Origin: an uncultured Akkermansia sp.
Lineage (GTDB): Bacteria; Verrucomicrobiota; Verrucomicrobiia; Verrucomicrobiales; Akkermansiaceae
DNA length: 9,793 nucleotides
Reading direction: 5' to 3'
NCBI GenBank assembly: GCA_904501955.1
Contig: CAJGCY010000095.1
Span: 1 to 9,793, forward strand
Position numbers and translations under genes: made by a program. Positions within the stretch are counted from its first letter, which is position 1. Every line of letters starts with the position of its first letter. Positions 1 through 7,097 of this stretch are shown here, piece after piece. The notes under the pieces are model-generated. The model was given only the letters and a program-made list of their open reading frames with translations, searched no databases and was not told the origin of the DNA.

Positions 1-351
1 AAATGGAACCCAGGGAACCTGTGGTGACATATAATGGCGAGGACCGTAGCGAAGCGGAGCTCCGAGCCGGGGTAGCGCGTGTTTTGTTTGTGCGTTAATA
101 TCCCATTGATAATGCGATGTCATAAGACGAATTGATGCATACGGGATTTCTTCGCACTTACGTACTCCGGGAGGGTTATGCCACCCGCATACCGTTTCGG
201 CAAGCCTCAACGGTTCGCGGGTTCGGATTTGTTTTTTTACCCATTTCCTAGGGCTTACGCCCTAGGCTAAGTTAGGTCACCCGCTGACGCGGGTTCAGAA
301 TTCCGCTCGCAGGCGCTCGCAATCTATTCTTCAACTTCCGATTTATCGCGC
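1..351 (+). repeat. Large palindromic intergenic repeat, copy A (right part; left end outside the window)
   Basis: No gene is supported here. Positions 1-46 match copy B (7243-7288) almost base for base, including the shared core GACATATAATGGCGAGGACC beginning at 26. The right end, 329-351, is the same end sequence that closes copy B (core CTTCAACTTCCGATTTATCG). In between lie hairpins in the same order as in the other copies but with different stem sequences. ACCCGC (183-188) pairs with GCGGGT (217-222) and encloses CCGTT/AACGG (192-196/209-213). CCTAGGGC (247-254) pairs with GCCCTAGG (259-266). ACCCGC (279-284) pairs with GCGGGT (289-294). The end lies 13 nt beyond the nrdB stop codon, so nrdB transcripts would run into it. 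Its role is unknown: transcription end, non-coding RNA and mobile element are all possible. Confidence 0.8.
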
Positions 352-364
352 TGAGAATAGCGGC

Positions 365-1408
365 TTACAAATCATCGACGAGGGCGGTGCTTTTGGCGTA
401 GGCGGTGGAGCGGGCCTCGAAGAAGTCTGTTTTGATGAGGTTGGCGTTGCTGTATTGGGAGACCCAGGAGCAGGAGGGGGGCTCCGCCTCATAGCCGGGG
501 AAGAGGGGGGCGAAGCCGAGGTCGAGGCAGCGGCGGTTGGCGAGGAAGCGGATGTAGTCCGTAATCATGGCGGTGGAGAGGCCGGGGATGTCATCCCCGA
601 TGACGTAGCAGCCCCAAGCGATTTCCTGCTCGCAGCCTTCGCGGATCATGGCGCGGTATTCCTCCACGAGCTCGGGGGAGAAGAGCTCCGGCTGCTCGCG
701 CCGGAGCTCGCGGATGATGTTGCGGAAGAGCCAGAGGTGGGTGGATTCATCGCGGTTGATGTAGCGGATTTCCTGGGCGGAGCCGGGCATTTTGTTGTTG
801 CGGCCGAGGTTGTAGAAGAACATGAAGCCGCTGTAGAAGTAGATGCCCTCCAGGATGAAGTTCGCCACCAGGGTGCGGGCGAAGTTCTGCGGGGTGCGGT
901 TTTGCTGGAACTCGTTGTACAGGTTGCCGATGAAGGTGTTGCGGCGGAGCAGGTGCTCATCATTACGCCACTGGTAGAGCACCTCGGCACGCTGCTGGGG
1001 CTCGCAGATGGTGTCGAGCATGTAGCTGTAGCTCTGGCTGTGCACGGCCTCTTGGAAGGCTTGGATGCAGAGGCAGAGGTTGACCTCATTGGCGGTGATG
1101 TATTCACCGACGGAGGGGAGGTTCGCGGTCTGGATGCTGTCCAAAAAGACGAGGAAGGAGAGGATTTTGTCGAAGGCGCTGCGCTCTGCGGGGGAGAGTT
1201 TGGGGTAGTCGCGCACGTCGGCAGAGAGGTTAATCTCCTCCGGAATCCAGAAATTGTTCATCGCCTGGCGGTACCAGCCACTGACCCAAGCGTACTTCAT
1301 GTTGTTGAAGTCGTTCAGGTTGGTGGTATTGCCGTTGATGATGCGGCGGGCGCGCACGTCGGAGTCGCCCTGCGGGTTGAACAGTGGTCTGCGGGTTAAC
1401 TGGCACAT
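365..1408 (-). CDS. nrdB: Ribonucleoside-diphosphate reductase beta subunit (class Ia R2)
   Basis: This small subunit of aerobic ribonucleotide reductase holds the metal centre and radical that start reduction of ribonucleoside diphosphates in NrdA. Counting from the ATG at 1408 (347 aa), the six metal ligands of the family are visible: D90 (in LDSIQ), E120 and H123 (in QEAVHSQSY), E187 (in FILEGIY), and E221 and H224 (in RDESTH). Y127 sits where the radical tyrosine is expected, so this is not the phenylalanine variant known from Chlamydia. The C-terminal tail, ending in STALVDDL, is the kind that docks on NrdA. The open frame extends to 1477, but I prefer 1408 because homologues begin just before the PLFNP-G segment; 1417 is also possible. 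The start overlaps the end of nrdA by 13 bp without a good ribosome site of its own, which suggests translational coupling. Identity is secure; the exact start is less so. Confidence 0.95.
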   Translation of the reverse strand: MCQLTRRPLFNPQGDSDVRARRIINGNTTNLNDFNNMKYAWVSGWYRQAMNNFWIPEEINLSADVRDYPKLSPAERSAFDKILSFLVFLDSIQTANLPSVGEYITANEVNLCLCIQAFQEAVHSQSYSYMLDTICEPQQRAEVLYQWRNDEHLLRRNTFIGNLYNEFQQNRTPQNFARTLVANFILEGIYFYSGFMFFYNLGRNNKMPGSAQEIRYINRDESTHLWLFRNIIRELRREQPELFSPELVEEYRAMIREGCEQEIAWGCYVIGDDIPGLSTAMITDYIRFLANRRCLDLGFAPLFPGYEAEPPSCSWVSQYSNANLIKTDFFEARSTAYAKSTALVDDL

Positions 1409-3921
1409 GATTCGCATTCTTCTACTTCGAGGCTTTTGGAACGGATGTAATAGACGGTTTTCACCCCGCACTCCCATGCGAGGATGTAGAGGTTGAGGAT
1501 TTGGCGGAGGGTGTATTCGTTGGTGATGTAGAGGTTCATGCTCTGGGCTTGGTCTATGTGGCGCTGGCGTGCACCGCAGGCGCGCACGGACCAGGTTTGG
1601 TCGATGTGGTGGGCGCTTTTGTAGTACCAGAGGGTGTCGAGCGAGAGCTCAGGTGCCACGCGGGGCATGAGGCCGCTCTTCTTCTCCTCCAGGAAGAAGA
1701 GTTTCATGAGGGGGTCTATGCCGGCGGTGGTGCCGGCGATGATGCCGGTGCTGCTGGTGGGGGCAATGGCCATGAGGTAGGCGTTGCGCAAGCCGTGGGT
1801 GGCGACGCGCTCGCGGAGCTGCTGCCAGTGGGGGGCGGTGTAGCCGCGTCGCTCGAAGTAGAGGCCTGTTTGCCACTCACTGCCGGTGAAGTGGGCGTAG
1901 GCGCCTTTGTCCTGCGCGGTGTCACAGCTGGCGGAGATGGCGGCGTGGTTGATTTGCTCGAAGAGGGCATCTGCGAACTGCAGGTGCTCATCGCTCTCCC
2001 AGCGGATGCCGAGCTTGGCGAGCATGTGGTGGTAGCCACTCACGCCGAGGCCGATGGGGCGGTACGCGCGGTTGGTGTGCTCCGCATAGGGGAGGGGGTA
2101 GAAGTTGAGGTCGATGACGTTATCCAGCGCGCGGACGGCGCTGCGGGTGATTTGCGCGAGCTCTTGCGGGTCTTGCACGTTGATGCGGCCGAGGGAGAGG
2201 CTGGCGAGGTTGCAGACGACGAAGTCACCGGGTTTGGTGGTGGTGACGACTACCTGCTCGCCGTTCACGGTGGTGGTGGTTTGGCTGAGGCTTTCGATAG
2301 CGCTCATGTTCTGCGCGATTTCGGTGCAGAGGTTGCTGCAGTAGATGATGCCGCGGTGTTTGTTGGGGTTGGCGCGGTTGACGAGGTCGCGGTTGAAGAC
2401 GAAGGGGGTGCCGGTCTCCACCGCGCTTTTGAGGATGAGGCGGATGATGTCTTTGATGGGGACCACGCGCTTGGAGATGCGGGAGTCCGCCACGCAGCTG
2501 AGGTAGCGCTGCTCCCACTCCTCGCCGTAGCTGTCTTCGAGGGCATAGCCTTTGATGCTCTGCACCTCGTGCGGGCACATCATGTACCAATCGCCCTCAA
2601 TGTTGTCACGCGCCTGCTGCCAGAAGTAGTCCGGGTAGCAGACGGCGGGGAACACGTCGTGGGCTTTGAGGCGGTCATCCCCGTTGTTGGTGCGCAGGGA
2701 GAGGAACTCCGGCAGGTCGCGGTGCCAGGCGTCCAGGTAGACGGCGACGGCGCCTTGGCGCACGCCGAGTTGGTCCACCGCGACGGCGGTGTCGTTGGCG
2801 AGGCGAATCCAGCGGATGACGCCGCCGGCAGCGCCGGGGAAGCCGCGGATGGCGCTGCCGCAGGCGCGGACTTTGCCGAAGTAGAGGCCCATGCCGCCGC
2901 CGTATTTGCTGACTTGGGCGAAGTTGTCGATGCTGCGGTAGATGCCCTCCAAGCTGTCCGGCACGGTGTCGATGAAGCAGGAGGAGAGCTGGTGGAAGGG
3001 CTTGCGGGCATTGGCCAGGGTGGGGGTGGCCATGGTGACCTTGAGGGTGCTGAGCATGTCGTAAAAGCGCTTCACCCACTCCATGCGGTCGGTTTGCTCA
3101 TTCATGGCGAGGTGCAGGGCGATGCCGAGGAACATCTCCTGCGGGGTCTCCAGCACGCGGCCGGCGTGGGTGCGGATGAGGTAGCGGCCGTGCAGCATCT
3201 CCAGCCCGGAGTAGTTGAAGAGCTTGTCGCGCGCGGGTACCATGTAGGCCGCGGCGGTGTCCAGCTCTGCGCGGCTGTAGTGCTTGAGGATGTATTCCCC
3301 GTACACGCCCTCTTTGGTGAGGTGGGTGAGCTTGTCGTACAGGTTGCAGATGCCGGCCTCCGCCATGTGAGTGGCGAGCTTGGTGCGGAAGCGCAGCAGC
3401 CAGAAGCGAGCGGCTATCATCTCCCACTTGGGGGCGTCGCGCGTGGTGAGCTCGGCCGCGGCTTTGATGAGTGAGGCGAGGGCGGTAGCGTCATTTTTGG
3501 CGGTTTGGCCGAAGGTGCGGAACTTGGCGGTGAGCTGGCTGAGGTGGTATTCCTCTTCCGGGAACTCTTGCTGCACCTCTTTGAGCACGGCATCCATGGC
3601 GGGCTTGTCGGTGAAGTGCTGCAGCAGTTGCTCGCGGGCGGCGCGGGCGCGGCTGCGCTCGTTGCGGTACAGGATGAAGCGCTTGGCCGCCTCGTAGTGC
3701 CCCGCAACCATCAGGCTCTCTTCCACCTGGTCTTGGATGCTTTCCACCGCCACCACCTCGCCCCCGTGTGCGCGCAGACCGGCCTCGATGCTCATCGCCA
3801 AGCGTGAGACCTCGCCCGCTGTGTCGCTCATGCCCACGCTCTCAAACGCGAGCCGTATCACTCGCTCTATCTTTTCCCGCTCGTACGCGGCGGTTTGCCC
3901 GTTGCGCTTCCGTATTTTCAT
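1396..3921 (-). CDS. nrdA: Ribonucleoside-diphosphate reductase alpha subunit (class Ia R1)
   Basis: This is the catalytic subunit that reduces NDPs to dNDPs with NrdB in the cytoplasm. From the ATG at 3921 it has 841 residues. An N-terminal ATP-cone (MKIRKRNGQ onward, about residues 1-90) is the usual site of dATP/ATP activity control. The barrel domain carries the substrate cysteine C315 (in QLSSCF), the N530-C532-E534 catalytic set (in SNLCTEI) with the thiyl-radical cysteine, and the partner cysteine C570 (in VVCNLAS). Tyrosines Y824-Y825 (in KTVYY) fit the radical-transfer pair, and C836/C839 in the tail fit the reducing swing arm. The open frame reaches an ATG at 3957, but that codon lies inside a strong -10 hexamer (3953-3958), so it should not be in the mRNA. 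The start at 3921 also begins exactly at the ATP-cone. AGTAGG sits a few bases upstream as a weak ribosome site. It heads the nrdA-nrdB operon. Confidence 0.96.
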   Translation of the reverse strand: MKIRKRNGQTAAYEREKIERVIRLAFESVGMSDTAGEVSRLAMSIEAGLRAHGGEVVAVESIQDQVEESLMVAGHYEAAKRFILYRNERSRARAAREQLLQHFTDKPAMDAVLKEVQQEFPEEEYHLSQLTAKFRTFGQTAKNDATALASLIKAAAELTTRDAPKWEMIAARFWLLRFRTKLATHMAEAGICNLYDKLTHLTKEGVYGEYILKHYSRAELDTAAAYMVPARDKLFNYSGLEMLHGRYLIRTHAGRVLETPQEMFLGIALHLAMNEQTDRMEWVKRFYDMLSTLKVTMATPTLANARKPFHQLSSCFIDTVPDSLEGIYRSIDNFAQVSKYGGGMGLYFGKVRACGSAIRGFPGAAGGVIRWIRLANDTAVAVDQLGVRQGAVAVYLDAWHRDLPEFLSLRTNNGDDRLKAHDVFPAVCYPDYFWQQARDNIEGDWYMMCPHEVQSIKGYALEDSYGEEWEQRYLSCVADSRISKRVVPIKDIIRLILKSAVETGTPFVFNRDLVNRANPNKHRGIIYCSNLCTEIAQNMSAIESLSQTTTTVNGEQVVVTTTKPGDFVVCNLASLSLGRINVQDPQELAQITRSAVRALDNVIDLNFYPLPYAEHTNRAYRPIGLGVSGYHHMLAKLGIRWESDEHLQFADALFEQINHAAISASCDTAQDKGAYAHFTGSEWQTGLYFERRGYTAPHWQQLRERVATHGLRNAYLMAIAPTSSTGIIAGTTAGIDPLMKLFFLEEKKSGLMPRVAPELSLDTLWYYKSAHHIDQTWSVRACGARQRHIDQAQSMNLYITNEYTLRQILNLYILAWECGVKTVYYIRSKSLEVEECESCAS

Positions 3922-3952
3922 GGTGCCTACTGTATCTTGTATGTATGCCTCA

Positions 3953-3980
3953 ATCATACCGCCATATCTTCAAAAGTCAA
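3953..3980 (-). promoter_or_regulatory. Sigma-70-type promoter of nrdAB
   Basis: Read on the minus strand, TTGACT (3980-3975), a 16-bp spacer and TATGAT (3958-3953) form a near-consensus promoter. An A/T-rich stretch lies immediately upstream (about 3981-4020) and could act as an UP element. The expected transcript start is near 3946, giving a leader of about 25 nt before the ATG at 3921. I saw no convincing pair of NrdR boxes around it. Confidence 0.75.
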
Positions 3981-4079
3981 GTTAATTTATAAAGATTCTA
4001 GGAATTATTTTAAGCTAATTTTTTAAGGCGTTCATTTTGCGCGGTTTTGTGTTTTTGTCGGTGGTTGGTTACGTTTTGA

Positions 4080-4120
4080 ATTCCCGCAAATCGGGAATCG
4101 CATTCCCGATTTGCGGGAAT
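4080..4120. repeat. 41-bp perfect palindrome upstream of the ATPase gene (copy 1)
   Basis: ATTCCCGCAAATCGGGAAT (4080-4098) is followed by CGC (4099-4101) and then its exact reverse complement (4102-4120). Each 19-base arm is itself bounded by ATTCCC and GGGAAT seven bases apart, so the DNA could form one long cruciform or two small hairpins. That unit resembles the Neisseria dRS3 repeat (ATTCCC, eight bases, GGGAAT), but relatedness is not shown. It ends four bases before the ATPase -35 box. A near-identical copy follows the ATPase gene at 5414-5454. Confidence 0.92.
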
Positions 4121-4124
4121 TTGC

Positions 4125-4153
4125 TTGACAAGAGGAGGCGGGCGAGGCATAAT
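4125..4153 (+). promoter_or_regulatory. Promoter of the ATPase gene
   Basis: TTGACA (4125-4130), a 17-bp spacer and CATAAT (4148-4153) make a very good sigma-70-type promoter. Only eight bases separate the -10 hexamer from the ATG at 4162, so the predicted transcript starts at or just before the start codon and would be leaderless. The -35 box sits right beside the upstream palindrome, which could therefore influence its activity. Confidence 0.75.
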
Positions 4154-4161
4154 GCGTGAGC

Positions 4162-5403
4162 ATGAAGGAAACGACAAAACCCGCGTATTATGAACGAAGC
4201 ATGGCCGCCAAGGTGGCGGAGCTGAGCCAATACTTCGCCTGCGTGCTGGTGACCGGAGCCAGGCAGGTGGGGAAGTCAACCCTGCTGCAGCGGATGATGC
4301 CGGAGGGGATGAAGTATGTGACGCTGGATGACTACACGATGGCGGATTATGCCAAGACGGATCCCATGGGTTTTTTGGAAGAAATGGGGACGCCGCTGTG
4401 CATTGATGAGGTGCAGTATGCGCCGGAGCTGTTTCGCGCCATCAAATTGAAGGTGGACCGCGAGCAGAAGAAGGGGATGTATTGGCTGACGGGCTCGCAG
4501 CGATTCCATATGATGAAAGGCGTGAGTGAGAGTTTGGCGGGGCGTATAGCGATATTGGATTTGCACAGCTTATCACAGCGAGAAATAAGCGGCGGGGAGG
4601 TATTGCGGGCAGCTTTTCATCCGGAGCAGGCGAAGCAGCAAGTGCAGGCGCATCAGTTGTGCTCGCTTACGGAGTTGTACCGGCGCATTTGGCGCGGTGG
4701 GTACCCGATGCCGGTGCGCGAAGCCGGCTTGCCTGTGGCGGACTACTTCCGCTCATACGTGCAAACGTATGTGGAGCGTGATGTGCAGGCGCTGACGCAA
4801 ATCAGCAATCAAGCAGCGTTTGTGAAAATGATGCGCTCTATGGCGATGCGAACAGGGCAGCAGCTTGTGTACAGTGACCTGGCGCGAGATGCGGAGGTTT
4901 CCCCGAAAACGGCTGCGGCGTGGGTGTCTATCCTGCAGACGTCCGGTATTGTTGCGCTCCTGGAGCCCTACCATGTGAATACCACCAAGCGCTTGTCCAA
5001 AACGCCGAAAATGTATTTTTTGGACACGGGTCTGTGCTGTTGGTTAGCGGGCTGGCAAACGGCCGAACTCTTGCAGAACAGTCCGCAAGCCGGTGCTATG
5101 CTTGAGACTTGGGTGTATGGCCAGCTGGTGCGCAGCTTTGCCAATGCGGGGGAGGATATGCGGCTTACTTATTACCGTGACCGCAATGGGGCTGAGGTGG
5201 ATTTCGTGCTGGAGCAGAACGGCGGTGTTTACCCGATGGAGGTGAAACGCAGCAGCAGCCCGGCCTTGTCGGACCTGAAATGGGCTGCCGGTATTCCGAC
5301 GGCTCCTTACATGGAGCTCAAGCCAGGAATTATTTTCTGTACGGCGGAAAAAGCCATCCCCATGGCGCATGGGGTCTTCGGTTTCCCCATTTCGGCGCTT
5401 TAA
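4162..5403 (+). CDS. AAA_14 / DUF4143 family ATP-binding protein
   Basis: Cytoplasmic P-loop ATPase of the AAA_14 plus DUF4143 type; the biological role of this family is poorly defined and I assign none. From ATG 4162 it has 413 residues. Walker A is TGARQVGKST (about 31-40), Walker B is CIDEVQ (80-85), and a sensor-like LTGSQ follows (109-113), then the family-typical SLAGRIAILDLHSLS segment. The C-terminal half is DUF4143. It ends with a nuclease-like E-V-D-F...E-V-K arrangement (E345, D347, E360, K362), the pattern of a PD-(D/E)XK fold; whether it cuts DNA is unknown. A GTG start at 4156 is possible, with GAGG eight bases before it, but the promoter position favours ATG 4162. The gene is flanked on both sides by near-identical 41-bp palindromes and stands alone between divergent nrdA and uvrC, which suggests an inserted cassette. 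Confidence 0.9.
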   Translation: MKETTKPAYYERSMAAKVAELSQYFACVLVTGARQVGKSTLLQRMMPEGMKYVTLDDYTMADYAKTDPMGFLEEMGTPLCIDEVQYAPELFRAIKLKVDREQKKGMYWLTGSQRFHMMKGVSESLAGRIAILDLHSLSQREISGGEVLRAAFHPEQAKQQVQAHQLCSLTELYRRIWRGGYPMPVREAGLPVADYFRSYVQTYVERDVQALTQISNQAAFVKMMRSMAMRTGQQLVYSDLARDAEVSPKTAAAWVSILQTSGIVALLEPYHVNTTKRLSKTPKMYFLDTGLCCWLAGWQTAELLQNSPQAGAMLETWVYGQLVRSFANAGEDMRLTYYRDRNGAEVDFVLEQNGGVYPMEVKRSSSPALSDLKWAAGIPTAPYMELKPGIIFCTAEKAIPMAHGVFGFPISAL

Positions 5404-5413
5404 GATGAGGGTG

Positions 5414-5454
5414 ATTCCCGCGAATCGGGAATCATATTCCCGATTTGCGGGAAT
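5414..5454. repeat. 41-bp near-perfect palindrome downstream of the ATPase gene (copy 2)
   Basis: This is the second copy of the element at 4080-4120. The left arm ATTCCCGCGAATCGGGAAT (5414-5432) and right arm ATTCCCGATTTGCGGGAAT (5436-5454) are separated by CAT. One position differs from copy 1 and leaves a G-T pair in the stem, and the right arm is identical to that of copy 1. It begins 10 nt after the ATPase stop codon. As RNA it would form a stable hairpin that could end or protect the ATPase transcript, although only a short T run follows. Confidence 0.9.
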
Positions 5455-5481
5455 TTGGATGCAGAAATGACAATGAGAAAG

Positions 5482-5510
5482 TTTGCGAAAGGCGGAGGAA
5501 GGGATATAAT
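5482..5510 (+). promoter_or_regulatory. Promoter of uvrC
   Basis: A consensus TATAAT lies at 5505-5510, exactly eight bases before the uvrC ATG, the same spacing as for the upstream ATPase gene. The -35 is weak: TTTGCG (5482-5487, 17-bp spacer) or TTGCGA (5483-5488, 16 bp). GGAGGAAGGG at 5494-5503 looks like a ribosome site but is too far from the ATG and lies inside the spacer. If the -10 is used, the mRNA is leaderless. Confidence 0.55.
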
Positions 5511-5518
5511 ATAGGCGT

Positions 5519-7069
5519 ATGGCGAAGGCTGCAGTGAAAGAGAAGTGGCGCAAGACCCCGCACCGGCCGGGAGTGTACCTGATGAAGGGGGACGGCGGGG
5601 GTATCATTTATGTGGGGAAGGCGAAGGATTTGAAACGGCGCTTGGCGAATTATTTTTCGCCCTCGCGCGCGACGCTGGAGAATAGTAAGACGCGTGCGCT
5701 GATAGCGGCGATTGAGGATTTTGACTACTATGAGGTGCGCAATGACCAAGAGGCGCTGATTTTGGAGCAGAAGCTCATTAAGGAGTACCGGCCGCATTAC
5801 AATGTGCAGCTGCGAGATGATAAGCGCTACTTGCTGCTGCGGGCCTCTCGCCAGGATGAGCTGCCGCGCTTCTCGCTGGTGCGCATGCGCAAGGAGGACG
5901 GCGCGCGCTACATAGGCCCCTTTGTGCACTCTACCGCGCTGAAGGAGACGGTGGAGTGGCTGAACCACCGCTTCCGCCTGCGCACCTGCACCTGCCGCCA
6001 CCCGGGGGCGGAGCATTACAAGCACTGCCATGATGATGTGATACGCCAATGCTCCGCGCCGTGCATAGGGCGCGTGACGCCGGAGGAGTACCGAGCGCAG
6101 TTCGATGCCGCGCTGGCTCTGCTGGAGGGTGGTGCGCGCAAGGAGCATATTGATGCGCTTACGCAGGAGATGATGGAGGCCGCTGAAGCGCTGGATTTTG
6201 AGCGAGCGGCACGCCTGCGTGATATACGGGAGAACATCCTCAAGACGCTGGAGCCCGCGCGCCGCTTTACCCGCGGTACGCCGGACCTGCCCGGCACGGT
6301 GAACCCGGAAAAGGACCTCGCGGAGCTGGGGGCTGCCCTGGGTATGGCGGAGCCGCCGGCGGTGATGGAGTGTTTTGATATTTCCAACCTGTCGGATAAT
6401 CACATTGTGGCCTCGATGGTGCGCTTCACCCACGGTAAGCCGGATAACAAGGCCTACCGCCGCTATCGCATCCGCGGGGTGGATGGTCAGAATGACTTTG
6501 CCAGTATGTTGGAGGTGGTGCGCCGCCGCTATTCGCGCATTGTGAATGAGAGTAGTGAGTTGTTTGATAAGCCGAGCGAGCTCGGGCTGTATGCGTGGCT
6601 GAAGCAGCTGAGCGCCGAGGGGAAGGCGCCCATTACCGTGCCGGATTTGGTGGTGGTGGATGGCGGTAAGGGGCAGCTGGCTACCGCGGTGCAGGTGCTG
6701 GAGGAAGTGGGGCTGGGGGATATGCCGGTGATTGGTCTCGCGAAGCGTGATGATGAGGTGTTTTTCCCGCGTGAGAGTGCGCCCCTGGTGCTGGGGAAGG
6801 ACAGCGGGGCGCTCAAGCTGCTGCAACGCCTGCGCGATGAGGCGCACCGCTTTGCGAATAATTATAATGAGTTGCTGGTGCGCAAGCGCGTGCGTGAGAG
6901 TAAGCTGGATGCTTACCCCGGCATGACGCCCAAGCGCAAGGAGTTGCTGCTGGCGCGCTTCCACACCGTGCCGAACTTGCGCACGCGCTCCGCGGGCGAA
7001 ATTGCGGAGCTGCCGGGTATCTCCAAGGCGTGGGCGGAGCGGTTTGTGGCTTGGCTGGCGGAGAATTAG
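5519..7069 (+). CDS. uvrC: Excinuclease ABC subunit C, short form
   Basis: UvrC makes the two cuts around a DNA lesion once UvrA and UvrB have marked it (nucleotide excision repair). The 516 residues show the domains in order. First is a GIY-YIG nuclease (GVY at 18-20, IYVGK at 30-34) for the 3' cut. A cysteine cluster follows (C157, C159, C170, C178, C182), the last three spaced like the Fe-S cysteines of E. coli UvrC. A UVR motif for UvrB contact lies at about 206-241. The RNase H-like nuclease for the 5' cut has D287 (in FDISN), D381 (in VDGGKGQ) and H443 (in DEAHRF). A C-terminal helix-hairpin-helix segment starts at about 465. Usual UvrC proteins have about 560-610 residues. Here the stretch between the UVR motif and the RNase H domain is only about 40 residues, so roughly 100 are missing with the frame intact. 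The start has a TATAAT eight bases upstream. Confidence 0.95.
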   Translation: MAKAAVKEKWRKTPHRPGVYLMKGDGGGIIYVGKAKDLKRRLANYFSPSRATLENSKTRALIAAIEDFDYYEVRNDQEALILEQKLIKEYRPHYNVQLRDDKRYLLLRASRQDELPRFSLVRMRKEDGARYIGPFVHSTALKETVEWLNHRFRLRTCTCRHPGAEHYKHCHDDVIRQCSAPCIGRVTPEEYRAQFDAALALLEGGARKEHIDALTQEMMEAAEALDFERAARLRDIRENILKTLEPARRFTRGTPDLPGTVNPEKDLAELGAALGMAEPPAVMECFDISNLSDNHIVASMVRFTHGKPDNKAYRRYRIRGVDGQNDFASMLEVVRRRYSRIVNESSELFDKPSELGLYAWLKQLSAEGKAPITVPDLVVVDGGKGQLATAVQVLEEVGLGDMPVIGLAKRDDEVFFPRESAPLVLGKDSGALKLLQRLRDEAHRFANNYNELLVRKRVRESKLDAYPGMTPKRKELLLARFHTVPNLRTRSAGEIAELPGISKAWAERFVAWLAEN

Positions 7070-7097
7070 CCAGAGCAAGGGGGGGAGAAAGTGGCTG

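Noticed and set aside
1501..3474. 657-codon open frame on the plus strand opposite nrdA (and a 314-codon one at 455-1399 opposite nrdB)
   Set aside because: They are antisense to strongly conserved coding sequence. Their Ala/Val/Glu/Gly-rich translations show no domain and follow from high third-position GC in nrdA and nrdB.
3922..4079. NrdR operator pair at the nrdA promoter
   Set aside because: I looked for two spaced ACA-AT-rich-TGT palindromes and found none convincing; TACATACAAGATACAG in the leader is not a good match.
4010..4279. 89-codon minus-strand frame containing IPANRECDSRFAG
   Set aside because: It reads through the 41-bp palindrome, the ATPase promoter and ATPase coding sequence; the similar peptide at the other palindrome reflects the DNA repeat.
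5432..7078. 548-codon open frame on the minus strand opposite uvrC
   Set aside because: Complementary shadow of a confidently identified uvrC; no domain and no promoter or ribosome site.
7070..7097. Classical intrinsic terminator directly after uvrC
   Set aside because: The 28 nt before the repeat are G-rich, with no stem followed by a T run; any termination would have to occur inside repeat copy B.
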